Positions 1-9,438 of a stretch of 64,000 bases of DNA are shown here, one piece after another; positions within the stretch are counted from its first letter, which is position 1, and each line of letters opens with the position of its first letter. The notes below the pieces were generated by a model. The model saw only the letters and a list, made by a program, of their open reading frames with translations, made no database searches and was not told where the DNA came from. The stretch spans positions 186,001-250,000 of the forward strand of contig NZ_ARYJ01000001.1 in NCBI RefSeq assembly GCF_000685215.1, in the 5' to 3' direction. A program made the translations under genes and the position numbers. The DNA comes from Hyphomonas jannaschiana VP2. GTDB taxonomy: Bacteria > Pseudomonadota > Alphaproteobacteria > Caulobacterales > Hyphomonadaceae.

Positions 1-153
1 GGACATGCCAGTCCTTAATGACGGTGCCAGGCATAAAACATGCAAACTGAAGCAATTGCGACAGGATCGCGGGTGAATGAGTGGTTAATGCCGACCCGCA
101 AAACTCTTTTCGGCGTGAACTATAACTTATCTGAGTTGTGATTATGTGGCCGC

Positions 154-1881
154 ATGACCAGTGCGGCGACCCGTTTCACGTTCCTTGACCTGATCCTCTT
201 CGGTTCACCGAAGATCGATGAGAGCGTGCGCGGACCGATGAACCTGCACATGCTCAGCCGGTTCCAGAAATACAAGATCCCGATCAGTGTCGTGACGCTG
301 ATCAACGCGACGATCCTGCTCGCCATGTTCTCGGCAGACTCCGAGTCCGGCTTCTGCCCGATCGCCTTTGCGTGGTGGGTGCCGGTTGCCCTCTATTCCG
401 GTTTCATGTTCTGGAGCGGTTTGCGTCCACTCGACCTCAGCACGGGCCGGGTCCCGTCCGGCCGCTTCGTGAAGCGCGCCGAGATCGGATCGTTCATACT
501 CGGCCTCTGGTGGACGGGACTGATGTTGACGCCGGTCGCCGAGACCGAAGCGCAGCAGCTGACCATGATCGGCGTTGCGATGGGCATGTGTTGCGGCGTG
601 GTTGGCTTCACTGCCCCCATGGTTGGCGTGGCCGCCCGCTATATGACTGCTGCGACCGTGGTTCAGCTCCTGGCCCTACTGCAACACCACACAGCGACGG
701 CGATGACAGCCACACTGTTCGGCCTTGCACTTTCGATTGCCCTGCTCGTCAGCTCCCGGAACTTCTTCCAGTCCACCTTGGAACTGGTCGAGTCCCGCAC
801 GGAAACTGAGCGTGCGCACGACCTGCTGAAACAGTCGCTCGAAACCTCACGGCACGGATTTGCGATCTTCACCGAGACCGGTGAACGTCTGGTGGCAAAC
901 ACCTATCACCAGAATTATTTTCCTGACTTCGTTCCGACGACGGTGGATCTCGGCACCAAAGAGATTTCAGTAAAGGGCAGCGACTGGTTTATCCGGTCCG
1001 TAACCCAGTCTGCGAACCGTAACTTCATTGTCACGCACACGAACATCAACCTGCAGAAAGAGACCCAGCGGTCCCTTCTCGCTGCGCAGGAAACGATCAA
1101 TGACGCCCTGGCTGCGCGGTCGCGCTTCATCTCGCGGGCATCAACCGACCTTGCCGGACCGCTGAAATATATCATGACGCTGGCGTCTGCGATGTCGTCA
1201 GGTTCGAAGATCGAGTTTTCCCGCGAAGAGATCAGCGGCCACTGCGACAGCATCGACAAGGTTGCCCGTGACTTGCTCGACCTGGTGCGCGACATCGAAG
1301 AATATGCCGAAGGTGAATCCGGTGGCACGTTCTCGAACGAGGCGCCGGAAGACCTGCGCGAACTTCTCTCGCCGGAGCAACTCTGGGCCGCCGCAACCTG
1401 GGAGACCTCCACCTTCGATCGCATCAAGGTCTCCATTCCGCAGGACCTCGATGTCGTGATGATCGATGGACCGCGCTTCACGTCCACGGTGGTGAAGCTG
1501 CTCAAGCGCGCCTCAATGGTTTCGATCGACCCGATCGTGCTGACCTGCACGCCTGACGAGGAAGGCCGTATTCACGTCACGATCGTCGACCGTGGCCGCC
1601 CGCTCAGCCCGGCAGAAGTTGCAGACTTCTTCGAGCCCTATGGCGACGAGACCCGCCCCGGCGCCGACCAGTATGTGACTCGCGGCCTCGAACTGGCGCT
1701 GATCAAGAAATATCTCAACAGCCAGGGCGCTGAAATCACCGTGCGTCCGCTCAACAAGATCGGCAATGCGATCACGATCACGCTCCCCTCCTCGGCAATC
1801 GTGGGCAAACGTTTCGGCCACAAAACCGATACCGTGATCGGCAGCACTAGGCCTGAGCCCCGCCGAACGGCCAACGGCTGA
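154..1881 (+). CDS. Membrane-bound histidine-kinase-like protein with degenerate catalytic motifs
   Basis: The 575-residue product has an N-terminal membrane domain (about five or six hydrophobic segments between residues 42 and 200), a coiled linker (about 205-230), a short PAS-like segment (about 232-295), a HisKA-like helical pair (about 318-390) and a C-terminal HATPase-like region (about 430-548). The H-box, normally SHELRTPL, reads STDLAGPL at 330-337, so Thr331 sits where the phosphorylated His should be. The N-box Asn is not visible (LLKRAS) and the G1 box reads DRGRPL instead of DxGxG. I infer a pseudokinase that could act as an allosteric partner or scaffold, loosely like DivL, which has Tyr in place of His. 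A later start at Met29 (238) is possible. The 153 bases to its left show no gene. Confidence 0.7.
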   Translation: MTSAATRFTFLDLILFGSPKIDESVRGPMNLHMLSRFQKYKIPISVVTLINATILLAMFSADSESGFCPIAFAWWVPVALYSGFMFWSGLRPLDLSTGRVPSGRFVKRAEIGSFILGLWWTGLMLTPVAETEAQQLTMIGVAMGMCCGVVGFTAPMVGVAARYMTAATVVQLLALLQHHTATAMTATLFGLALSIALLVSSRNFFQSTLELVESRTETERAHDLLKQSLETSRHGFAIFTETGERLVANTYHQNYFPDFVPTTVDLGTKEISVKGSDWFIRSVTQSANRNFIVTHTNINLQKETQRSLLAAQETINDALAARSRFISRASTDLAGPLKYIMTLASAMSSGSKIEFSREEISGHCDSIDKVARDLLDLVRDIEEYAEGESGGTFSNEAPEDLRELLSPEQLWAAATWETSTFDRIKVSIPQDLDVVMIDGPRFTSTVVKLLKRASMVSIDPIVLTCTPDEEGRIHVTIVDRGRPLSPAEVADFFEPYGDETRPGADQYVTRGLELALIKKYLNSQGAEITVRPLNKIGNAITITLPSSAIVGKRFGHKTDTVIGSTRPEPRRTANG

Positions 1882-1989
1882 ACGCCTTCTGAAGTTTTCC
1901 TCCTGAAACCCAGCGTGGGGCAGCATTCGCCTTGCATCGGCGGCGCAATGAGCTAGTCCTGTGGGCTGATGCTGTTGTGAGTAGTTCAG

Positions 1990-3252
1990 ATGAAGCCGGG
2001 CGGAAAGCGGATCGCCATTCTCGGCGCAGGTCCAGCTGGCCTGACGATCGCTCGACTCCTGATGGAGCAGAGCGATCATTCCGTCACCCTTTACGAGAAA
2101 TCTCACCGCGTAGGTGGGAAGTCCCTGAGCGTGCGCCAGGGCGAGGATCTGATCGAATTCGGTACCTGCTACACAATCATGTCCCACCGGCGCGTCATGA
2201 AATGGATGCGCGAACAGGGCATCACCATCCAGCAGATCGTGCCGCACAAGATCGACGGCGTGCCGGCGCGGGACTTTTTCAATTCCGGCCCGGGTGCCCC
2301 GCTCGCTATTCAGGGCATCTCCTATGTCCGCGCCCGCCGGAAACTCCTGAAAGCGCTGGAAGCCGATACCCCACCCCAGAAAGCCCTCGAGGAAGCCGCA
2401 ACCCCGGCTGTCGATTGGCTGCGCGCCCGCAAGCTGGGCAAGATCGAAAAGATGATGATGCGCACGGTCACGGGCATGGGCTATGGCGACCTCAAGACCG
2501 TGCCGATCGTGCATGCCATGCGCTGGGTGGACATGGACCTCATCCTGTCCGGCACGCTAAACAAGATCTACATGCCGGTCGAAGGCTGGGGCGAGTTCTG
2601 GGAACGCCTGGCAAAGCCCATGGATGTGCGCCTGGAAACCCATGTCCGTCACATTGACCGGTCCGGAGACCAGCACCTTGTTGTGCTGGATGACGGAACA
2701 GAGGAAAAGTTCGACGCCCTGATCTGCGCCATGCCGGTGGACAGATTCTCAGCCCTACTCGAGCCAACCGAAGCCGAGCGCATTGTCGGAGATGCGATTC
2801 ATTGGGGCGGCTATGCCACCACGCTGATCTCTTCCGAGGACTGGTTCCAGGAACAGATCGAATACTACAGCGAAACCTGCCTGCCGGGTGTGGAGCCCGG
2901 TCTGATGATGTCCGCCCGGCGGGAAGGCTATGATGCGGGGCTCGGCGGCCACCTCTACATCGCCAATCAGCTGCCTGGCGATTATACCGGGCCGGAACTT
3001 GTCGAGATCCTGCGCGAGGAGGTGACCCGGCGGGGCGGCACGATCAATGCCGTGATCCAGCAGGAAATCTGGGAATATTTTGCCGAATACGATCCCGACG
3101 CGATCCGGAAGGGACTCATCGCCCGCATGCGCCAGATGCAGGGCGAACGGCGCACTTGGTATACCGGCGCAACTTTCTCTCACGAGTCAGTTGCCAATAT
3201 CTGCATTCACAATGAAGCCCTGGTGCCGGACATGCTGAAGGCACTCGGGTGA
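1990..3252 (+). CDS. FAD-dependent oxidoreductase, flavin amine oxidase-like
   Basis: The 420-residue protein opens with a Rossmann dinucleotide-binding motif (GAGPAG at about 12-17) followed by the acidic end of beta-2 and the VGGKS turn (about 42-46) typical of flavin-containing amine oxidases and protoporphyrinogen-oxidase-like enzymes. A second FAD-contacting segment (DALICAMPVDRF) lies near residue 245. The substrate is unknown. It lies 30 bp upstream of an asparagine synthase on the same strand and is likely cotranscribed with it. No signal peptide or membrane segment is visible, so a cytoplasmic enzyme is expected. The family call is firm; the specific activity is open. Confidence 0.8.
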   Translation: MKPGGKRIAILGAGPAGLTIARLLMEQSDHSVTLYEKSHRVGGKSLSVRQGEDLIEFGTCYTIMSHRRVMKWMREQGITIQQIVPHKIDGVPARDFFNSGPGAPLAIQGISYVRARRKLLKALEADTPPQKALEEAATPAVDWLRARKLGKIEKMMMRTVTGMGYGDLKTVPIVHAMRWVDMDLILSGTLNKIYMPVEGWGEFWERLAKPMDVRLETHVRHIDRSGDQHLVVLDDGTEEKFDALICAMPVDRFSALLEPTEAERIVGDAIHWGGYATTLISSEDWFQEQIEYYSETCLPGVEPGLMMSARREGYDAGLGGHLYIANQLPGDYTGPELVEILREEVTRRGGTINAVIQQEIWEYFAEYDPDAIRKGLIARMRQMQGERRTWYTGATFSHESVANICIHNEALVPDMLKALG

Positions 3253-3282
3253 GACACGCCCGGAAAGAACGGAGATAATGCC

Positions 3283-5205
3283 ATGTGTGGCCTGATCGCA
3301 GGAATCGGGAAGGTGTCGCTCGCGACATTGGACAAGGCTGTGGCCTCTCTCACCCATCGTGGACCGGAATCGTCGGACACCTGGATCTCCGAAAACAAGT
3401 CCATGTTTCTGGGACATACGCGCCTGTCGATCATCGGGCTCGACAATGGCGCCCAACCAATCAGCAATTCGGACGGCAATGTCCACATCGTCGTCAACGG
3501 CGAGTTCTATGGCTACCGCGAAATCCGTGACCGCCTTCTCGCGGAAGGCGCGGTTTTCAAGACCAAGTCCGACAGCGAGATCGCGCTACACCTCTATCTG
3601 CACTATGGCCTGCAGGCATTGAAGGAACTGCGCGGCGAGTTCTCGATCGTCATCGCAGACGAACGCCAGAACTGCCTGATCGCCATCCGGGACCGGTTCG
3701 GCATCAAGCCTCTCTTCTACACAGTTCATCAGGGGGCTGTCTATTTCGCGTCCGAGATCAAGGCCCTGCTGGCCCTCGGTGTGCCGGCTCGCTGGGACCT
3801 TGAAACCGCTTTTTATGACGGCTTCCTCTTTCGCGACCACGCCCGCACCCTGTTCAAGGACATCTGGTCCGTGCCGCAAGGCCAGTACGCCATCGCCACG
3901 CCCGGCGACATCAAGCTATACACCTATTGGGACTGGGACTTCCCGACCGAAGCAGCGCTTGAGAGCGATACACGCAGCGAGGCGGAATGCGTCGAGGAGT
4001 TCCGCGCCATCCTGAAGGAGTCGATCCGGGACCGCCTCGTCGCGGACGTGCCGGTGGCCTGTTATCTCAGCGGCGGCATCGACTCCTGCGCTGTGCTCGG
4101 TTTTGCCCAGCAAGGCCTGTCGCGGCCCATTGAGTGCTACACGCTCGCCTTCGATGATGAACTCTATAATGAGGCACCGATCGCCGAGAAGCAGGCGGCT
4201 TTTGCCGGGGCGAATTACAACCCGATCATCGTGGGACGGAAAGATCTCGCCGCCGCCTATTCCGATGCGGTCTGGCATGCCGAAACACCGTTCGTAAATG
4301 CAAATGGCGTGGCGAAGTTCCTGCTCAGCCGCGCGGTTAACCAGCGCGGCATCAAGGTCGTGCTGACTGGCGAAGGCGCCGACGAAATGCTCGGCGGCTA
4401 CCTGCCCTTCAAGCGCGATGCGATCCTGCATCATGGCGAAGGCCGCAGTGAAGCCGAAGCCCAGGCCATGATCGAGCAGATCTTCGAGTCCAACCCCGCC
4501 GCCCGCGCGATCTTCATGCGCGAAGGGGCGGATGACCCGGCCATCAGGGAAGTCGCCACCCGCCTCGGCTGGGTGCCCTCCTTCATGGAGACCTATGGCC
4601 AGCTTGGCCGTATCTCGTCCGGACTTTATCGCGATGAAATGATGGCCGGTATCCACCCATCTGCCAACCCGTTCACCTATGTGATGGACCGGTTGCCGGT
4701 CAGCCGCGCGCTTGATGGCCGTTCGCGTCTCAACCAGGCGCTTTACCTGAATTCCAAAACGCATATGGCGAACTTCATCCTCACCTTCCTGGGTGACCGG
4801 ATGGAAATGGCCCATTCCGTGGAAGGCCGGGTGCCTATGCTGGACCACCGCCTGGCCGAATGCGCCGCGCGTCTGCCGATCCATATGAAAGTCCGTGGAA
4901 CGACGGAAAAGCATGTGCTACGCGAGGCCGCAAAGGACGTGCTGATCGACGAGGTCTACACTCGCGAGAAACACCCCTTCCTCGCCCCTCCGGTCACCGA
5001 TGCGGAAGACCCGATGATGCAGATGTATGAAGACGTCTTCGCCTCCAAAGCACTGGAAGAACAGCCGGTGATCGATCCTGACCGTGCCCGCAATGCGCTG
5101 AACATGGTGAAGATGCTGCAGGGCGAGCAGAAGATCGCTTTCGAAGGCCTGATCCACAAAGTCGCCAGCATCACGCTGATGCAGGAACGCTTCAGCATGA
5201 CGTAA
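3283..5205 (+). CDS. asnB: Glutamine-dependent asparagine synthase (AsnB family)
   Basis: The 640-residue protein has the AsnB two-domain plan. The N-terminal class II glutaminase domain keeps the nucleophile Cys2 (MCGLI) plus RGP, the HTRLSI strand and NGEFYG (72-77). The C-terminal ATP-pyrophosphatase domain carries the P-loop SGGIDS (263-268) and GEGADE. The reaction would transfer ammonia from glutamine to an aspartate-like carboxylate activated by ATP. AsnB relatives also amidate cell-surface or natural-product precursors, and the position between an FAD oxidoreductase and a serine hydrolase suggests this copy may not be plain asparagine synthesis. Retained Cys2 argues against a beta-lactam synthetase, in which the glutaminase is usually inactive. 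Confidence 0.88.
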   Translation: MCGLIAGIGKVSLATLDKAVASLTHRGPESSDTWISENKSMFLGHTRLSIIGLDNGAQPISNSDGNVHIVVNGEFYGYREIRDRLLAEGAVFKTKSDSEIALHLYLHYGLQALKELRGEFSIVIADERQNCLIAIRDRFGIKPLFYTVHQGAVYFASEIKALLALGVPARWDLETAFYDGFLFRDHARTLFKDIWSVPQGQYAIATPGDIKLYTYWDWDFPTEAALESDTRSEAECVEEFRAILKESIRDRLVADVPVACYLSGGIDSCAVLGFAQQGLSRPIECYTLAFDDELYNEAPIAEKQAAFAGANYNPIIVGRKDLAAAYSDAVWHAETPFVNANGVAKFLLSRAVNQRGIKVVLTGEGADEMLGGYLPFKRDAILHHGEGRSEAEAQAMIEQIFESNPAARAIFMREGADDPAIREVATRLGWVPSFMETYGQLGRISSGLYRDEMMAGIHPSANPFTYVMDRLPVSRALDGRSRLNQALYLNSKTHMANFILTFLGDRMEMAHSVEGRVPMLDHRLAECAARLPIHMKVRGTTEKHVLREAAKDVLIDEVYTREKHPFLAPPVTDAEDPMMQMYEDVFASKALEEQPVIDPDRARNALNMVKMLQGEQKIAFEGLIHKVASITLMQERFSMT

Positions 5206-5309
5206 ACAAAGCCTTGCCAGAGGGGGCCAAGTTTCACCCCCCGCCCAAGGCCGGCAGAAACCAAGATCGGTTACCCCTGTACCTCAAGCCCGGGAATGCC
5301 CCGGCAAGG

Positions 5310-6611
5310 ATGAGTCTGGGGTTTCTCGTGTCTATTGCGCATTTGCCGCTTTCCGCGATCATTTCCGTTACCGCTGCGCTGCTGGCGCTGGCGGCCTGGC
5401 GCTATCGCAGCACGATCCTGCGCATCCGGCTCGCCCCGACACTGTTCTCCGGCGCGCGCCAGGACTGGACGTTCAGCCATATCGCCGAGATTTTCCCGAC
5501 CGTCGAAATCCCGGCTGCCAAGCACCGCAGCCCCTTCCCCGAGGCAGCATATCAGGACCTGCCCGAAACATTCGACTACGAAGGCCAAACCTGGGATACG
5601 GATGCCTTCCTGGAAGACACCGATACCGCTGCCATGCTTGTCCTGAAGGATGGCGAGATCGTCCACGAGACCTATGCCGGCGCTGGCGGACGGATGCAGG
5701 ACTGGCTGTCCTGGTCAGTCGCGAAAAGCTTTGTATCCGCCCTCGTCGGCATCGCCATCGAGGAAGGCCACATACATTCGATCTACGATCCGGTGACGGA
5801 CCATGTGCCGACCCTGAAAGGTTCAGCTTATGACGGTGTCACCATCAAACAGGTCCTGCAGATGTGTTCCGGCGCGTCCTGGAACGAAGACTACAGCGAC
5901 TGGAAATCGGACATCAATCGCTTCGCGCGCACCTTCGCGCTTGGCGGGTCGTTGACCGACTTCGCCCGCTCACTGGCCCCGGCCCGCAAGCCCGGCATGT
6001 ACCGGCTCTACAATTCCATCGACACGCAGGTACTGGGCATGCTGGTCGCAGCTTCCACCGGCAAGTCGCTCGCCGCCTACATGCAGGAAAAGCTCTGGGA
6101 GCCACTCGGCGCGGAAAGCCCGGCACGCTGGATCGTGGATAAGGATGGCGTCGAGATGGCCTTTGGCGGTCTCACCGCGACGGCTCGCGATTATGCGAAG
6201 CTCGGTGAGCTCTATCGTAATCGCGGAAACTGGCATGGGCGCCAGGTCGTGCCGGAAGCCTGGGTCGACAAATCTCTGGCCCCGGACATGCCGCACCTGA
6301 TGCCCGGTGGCTTTGCCCTGCCGGATGCGCCTTCAGGCTACGGCCAGTCGCTCGGCTACGGCTTCCAGTGGTGGGTGCTCAGCACGGCGCCGCTCGAGTT
6401 CTGCGCCATGGGCGTCTACAACGAGTTCATCTATGTCGATCCTGCGCGAGGCATCACCATAGTGAAGCTCTCCTCCAACCGCGACTATGGCGTGAAGCCG
6501 GACGAGGAACATGCCAAGGAACTGAAAACAATCGAATTCCTGCGAACGGTCGCACGCAGCATTTCGGATGCAATTCCGGAAGCGGAGAAGCGGACGGGGA
6601 CCGAGGGGTAG
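5310..6611 (+). CDS. Membrane-anchored serine hydrolase, beta-lactamase/class C family
   Basis: With the ATG at 5310 the protein is 433 residues. An N-terminal hydrophobic segment (about residues 5-30) anchors a class C beta-lactamase-like domain. The SxxK nucleophile motif is SVAK at about 136-139, and a YxN-type motif (YNS) follows about 100 residues later. Such proteins are esterases, peptidases or transpeptidase-like enzymes more often than true beta-lactamases. The frame stays open upstream to a TTG at 5214, 8 bp after asnB, so a longer product is possible; I prefer 5310 because it starts just before the membrane segment. It is the third gene of a same-strand run with the FAD enzyme and asnB. 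Confidence 0.78.
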   Translation: MSLGFLVSIAHLPLSAIISVTAALLALAAWRYRSTILRIRLAPTLFSGARQDWTFSHIAEIFPTVEIPAAKHRSPFPEAAYQDLPETFDYEGQTWDTDAFLEDTDTAAMLVLKDGEIVHETYAGAGGRMQDWLSWSVAKSFVSALVGIAIEEGHIHSIYDPVTDHVPTLKGSAYDGVTIKQVLQMCSGASWNEDYSDWKSDINRFARTFALGGSLTDFARSLAPARKPGMYRLYNSIDTQVLGMLVAASTGKSLAAYMQEKLWEPLGAESPARWIVDKDGVEMAFGGLTATARDYAKLGELYRNRGNWHGRQVVPEAWVDKSLAPDMPHLMPGGFALPDAPSGYGQSLGYGFQWWVLSTAPLEFCAMGVYNEFIYVDPARGITIVKLSSNRDYGVKPDEEHAKELKTIEFLRTVARSISDAIPEAEKRTGTEG

Positions 6612-6631
6612 CGGTTGCTTGCGCGGCGCGC

Positions 6632-6692
6632 ATTCACATCCTCAAATCGATCCTCGATCGATTTGTGCGCCACAGGCGCACCGGATGTGAAT
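6632..6692. repeat. Nested palindromic element abutting the tRNA-Val 3' end
   Basis: An outer 10-bp inverted repeat (ATTCACATCC at 6632-6641 and GGATGTGAAT at 6683-6692) encloses two further hairpins. One has arms AAATCGAT and ATCGATTT around CCTCG (6644-6664); the other has arms GTGCGCC and GGCGCAC (6665-6681). The transcript would fold as a three-way junction. Its outer stem ends on the last base of the encoded CCA of tRNA-Val. The AAATCGAT hairpin recurs beside tRNA-Leu(GAG) at 39358-39402. It could terminate or process the tRNA transcript, or be a mobile palindromic element. Confidence 0.8.
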
Positions 6693-6767
6693 GGTGGGCG
6701 GTAACGGGCTCGAACCGCTGACCCTCTCGGTGTAAACGAGATGCTCTACCAACTGAGCTAACCGCCC
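6692..6767 (-). tRNA. tRNA-Val (anticodon TAC)
   Basis: Read on the minus strand, the 76-nt sequence starts GGGCGGTTAGCTCAG and ends with an encoded CCA. The seven-base acceptor stem pairs and the T-arm GGTTCGAGC is canonical. The anticodon loop TTTACAC sits in a CTCG/CGAG stem, which gives anticodon TAC (Val, GUA/GUN). A structured palindromic element begins exactly at the 3' end. Confidence 0.96.
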
Positions 6768-6857
6768 ATCCGGCGGCGTTCATGCCGGGCCTCGGGACAA
6801 AAAGCAAGACGGCCGCTCCAGATGAAGCGGCCGCCTGTGTTTTTAATGTGCCGAGCC

Positions 6858-9272
6858 TTAGTGGGCGCGGGGCTGGTCGCCCGTTCCGCTGCCCTGCCCC
6901 GACAGCGATGCGTGCAGCGCCGCCTCGTCGGCTTCCGACCATTCGATCGGTGTCAGCGGCCGGGTCAGCGCAATCTCCAGCACCTCATTGATGTCGGAGA
7001 CCGGCACGATCTTCAGGCCCGTCTTCACATTCTCCGGAATCTCGTCGAGATCCTTCTCGTTCTCTTCCGGAATGAGGACCGTCTTGATGCCGCCGCGGAG
7101 GGCTGCGAGCAACTTCTCCTTCAGGCCGCCGATCGGCAACACCTTGCCACGCAGCGAGATCTCACCCGTCATCGCGACTTCGCGGTCAACCGGGTTCCCG
7201 GTCAGCAGTGAGACAATGGCGGTGGTCATGGCGACACCGGCGGACGGACCGTCTTTCGGTGTGGCGCCATCCGGCACGTGGACGTGGATGTCCGTCGTGT
7301 TGAAGACCGTCGGCTTGATGCCGAGCATCACCGACCGGGACCGCACGAGCGAGCTCGCCGCCTGGATCGATTCCTTCATCACGTCGCGGAGGTTCCCGGT
7401 GACCTTCATGTTCCCGCGGCCGGGCATCTTGACCGCCTCGATGGTTAGGAGGTCGCCGCCCGTCTCGGTCCAGGCAAGGCCGGTAACGGCGCCCACCTGA
7501 TCGGTCTCGTCGGCAAGGCCGTAACGGAACTTCCGCACGCCTGCGAAGTCGCCGAGGTTCTCCGGCGTCACGGTCAGCGTGGCGCCATCGCCCTGCTCCG
7601 CCAGCTTGCGCACCGCCTTGCGGGCAAGGCGCGCAATCTCACGCTTCAGGCTACGAACACCGGCTTCGCGGGAGTAGTAGCGGATGAGATCGCGGATGGC
7701 CTGGTCGGTGACGACAAACTCGTCCTCGCCAAGGCCGTGATCCTCACGCACCTGAGGGATCAGGTGGCGCTTGGTGATCTCCAGCTTCTCATCTTCCGTG
7801 TACCCGGCGATGCGGATGATCTCCATACGGTCCAGCAAGGGCTGGGGCATGTTGAGCGAGTTCGCCGTCGTCACGAACATCACGTCGGAAAGGTCGTAGT
7901 CGACTTCCAGGTAATGGTCGTTGAACGTCGAGTTCTGCTCCGGATCGAGCACTTCCAGCAGCGCCGAGGCCGGATCGCCGCGATGGTCCATGCCCATCTT
8001 GTCGATCTCGTCCAGAAGGAACAGCGGGTTGCCCGACTTCACCTTCTTCAGCGACTGGATGATGCGTCCCGGCATCGAGCCGATATAGGTCCGGCGGTGG
8101 CCGCGGATCTCGCTCTCGTCACGCACGCCGCCCAGCGACACGCGCACGAAGTCGCGTCCCGTGGCTTCGGCAATGGACCGGCCAAGCGAGGTCTTACCGA
8201 CACCCGGAGGGCCGACGAGGCAGAGGATCGGCCCCTTCATCTTGCCGGTGCGCTTCTGCACGGCGAGATATTCGAGGATCCGCTCTTTCACCTTCTCAAG
8301 ACCATAATGGTCGTCGTCGAGCTGCTTCTCGGCTTTGACCAGGTCGGTCTCGATGTCCTTGCGCGTGCCCCATGGCAGGGCCAGCAACCAGTCGAGATAG
8401 TTCCGCACAACGGTGGATTCCGCCGACATCGGCGACATCTGCCGCAACTTCTTCATCTCGGCATCGGCCTTGGTACGGGCCTCTTCGGACAGCGGCGTTT
8501 CCTTGATGCGGGCTTCCAGTTCGGCCAGCTCGTCGCGCTCGCCGCCTTCACCCTGCTCACCCAGCTCGCGCTGGATCGCCTTCATCTGCTCGTTGAGGTA
8601 ATACTCGCGCTGGGTCTTCTCCATCTGCCGCTTGACGCGGTTTTTGATCTTCCGCTCCATCTGCAGCATGCCCATCTCGCTCTCCATGAGCGCGAAGACC
8701 TTTTCGAGGCGTTCCTTCACGTCCGTGAGTTCGAGCAGTTCCTGCTTGTCGGAAAGTTTGACAGAGAGGTTCGAGGCCACCGAGTCGGCCAGGCGGCCGG
8801 GATCGGTCATCGCAGAGATCGTGCCGACGGATTCCGGCGGGATCTTGCGATTCAGCTTCACATAATTCTCGAACTGCTCCTGCACGGCGCGCATGAGGGC
8901 TTCGACGTCGGAATTCTCCGTTTCGACCTCGTCCAGAACTTCGACTTCGGCTTCGAAATAGTCGCCGCGGTCAATCAGTTCAGCAACGCGTGCACGCGTC
9001 TTGCCTTCGACCAGCACTTTAACGGTGCCGTCGGGCAGCTTCAGCAGCTGGAGGATGGTGGCGATCGTGCCGGTTCCGTGCACGTCATCGGAGCCGGGAT
9101 CGTCGATCGCGGCATCGAGCTGGGCCACCAGCATGATTTCATTGTCCGCTTCCTCGATCATTTCGAGGGCGCGCACCGACTTGTCGCGGCCCACGAAGAG
9201 CGGGGCGACCATGTCGGGGAACACAACGATGTCCCGAAGCGGCAACACCGGAAGGTTCTTGGTCTTTGGCAT
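6858..9272 (-). CDS. lon: ATP-dependent endopeptidase Lon
   Basis: The 804-residue length and domain order match LonA: N-terminal substrate-binding domain (about 6-200), coiled-coil linker, AAA+ module with Walker A GPPGVGKT (354-361) and Walker B LLDEIDK (about 419-425), then the protease domain with the Ser677/Lys720 dyad (KDGPSAG and GGLKEK). Lon degrades misfolded and regulatory proteins; in Caulobacter its substrates include DnaA, CcrM and SciP. The start is well supported by AAGGAGG about 7 bp upstream. No clear sigma-32 promoter could be pointed to upstream. Confidence 0.98.
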   Translation of the reverse strand: MPKTKNLPVLPLRDIVVFPDMVAPLFVGRDKSVRALEMIEEADNEIMLVAQLDAAIDDPGSDDVHGTGTIATILQLLKLPDGTVKVLVEGKTRARVAELIDRGDYFEAEVEVLDEVETENSDVEALMRAVQEQFENYVKLNRKIPPESVGTISAMTDPGRLADSVASNLSVKLSDKQELLELTDVKERLEKVFALMESEMGMLQMERKIKNRVKRQMEKTQREYYLNEQMKAIQRELGEQGEGGERDELAELEARIKETPLSEEARTKADAEMKKLRQMSPMSAESTVVRNYLDWLLALPWGTRKDIETDLVKAEKQLDDDHYGLEKVKERILEYLAVQKRTGKMKGPILCLVGPPGVGKTSLGRSIAEATGRDFVRVSLGGVRDESEIRGHRRTYIGSMPGRIIQSLKKVKSGNPLFLLDEIDKMGMDHRGDPASALLEVLDPEQNSTFNDHYLEVDYDLSDVMFVTTANSLNMPQPLLDRMEIIRIAGYTEDEKLEITKRHLIPQVREDHGLGEDEFVVTDQAIRDLIRYYSREAGVRSLKREIARLARKAVRKLAEQGDGATLTVTPENLGDFAGVRKFRYGLADETDQVGAVTGLAWTETGGDLLTIEAVKMPGRGNMKVTGNLRDVMKESIQAASSLVRSRSVMLGIKPTVFNTTDIHVHVPDGATPKDGPSAGVAMTTAIVSLLTGNPVDREVAMTGEISLRGKVLPIGGLKEKLLAALRGGIKTVLIPEENEKDLDEIPENVKTGLKIVPVSDINEVLEIALTRPLTPIEWSEADEAALHASLSGQGSGTGDQPRAH

Positions 9273-9325
9273 GTAACTGCCTCCTTCGTATTATGGTCCC
9301 GCCGGGCGGCAACCATGTGACCCTA

Positions 9326-9343
9326 CCCGCCAATGATGGCGGG
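9326..9343 (-). terminator. Small GC hairpin between the OYE gene and lon
   Basis: CCCGCC (9326-9331) and GGCGGG (9338-9343) form a 6-bp stem with a 6-nt loop, between the stop of the minus-strand oxidoreductase and the lon start. There is no obvious T tract, so termination is only a possibility; it could also be part of the lon leader. Confidence 0.35.
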
Positions 9344-9438
9344 AGTCGGGCGATGCACCAGATGTGGAGAGTGGCCGGGCCTGCTTCAACCCGGCCCCTG
9401 CGCAACAAAATTGTGATTTACCCCGCCCCTGCCTGCAA

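Noticed and set aside
3283-5205. A beta-lactam synthetase instead of asparagine synthase
   Set aside because: Cys2 and the glutaminase motifs are intact, whereas beta-lactam synthetases usually lack the working glutaminase. The neighbouring beta-lactamase-fold protein is a general serine hydrolase.
7737-9320. A 527-codon plus-strand frame across lon
   Set aside because: It is antisense to a textbook Lon protease, and the translation is rich in His, Leu, Gln and Val without domains.
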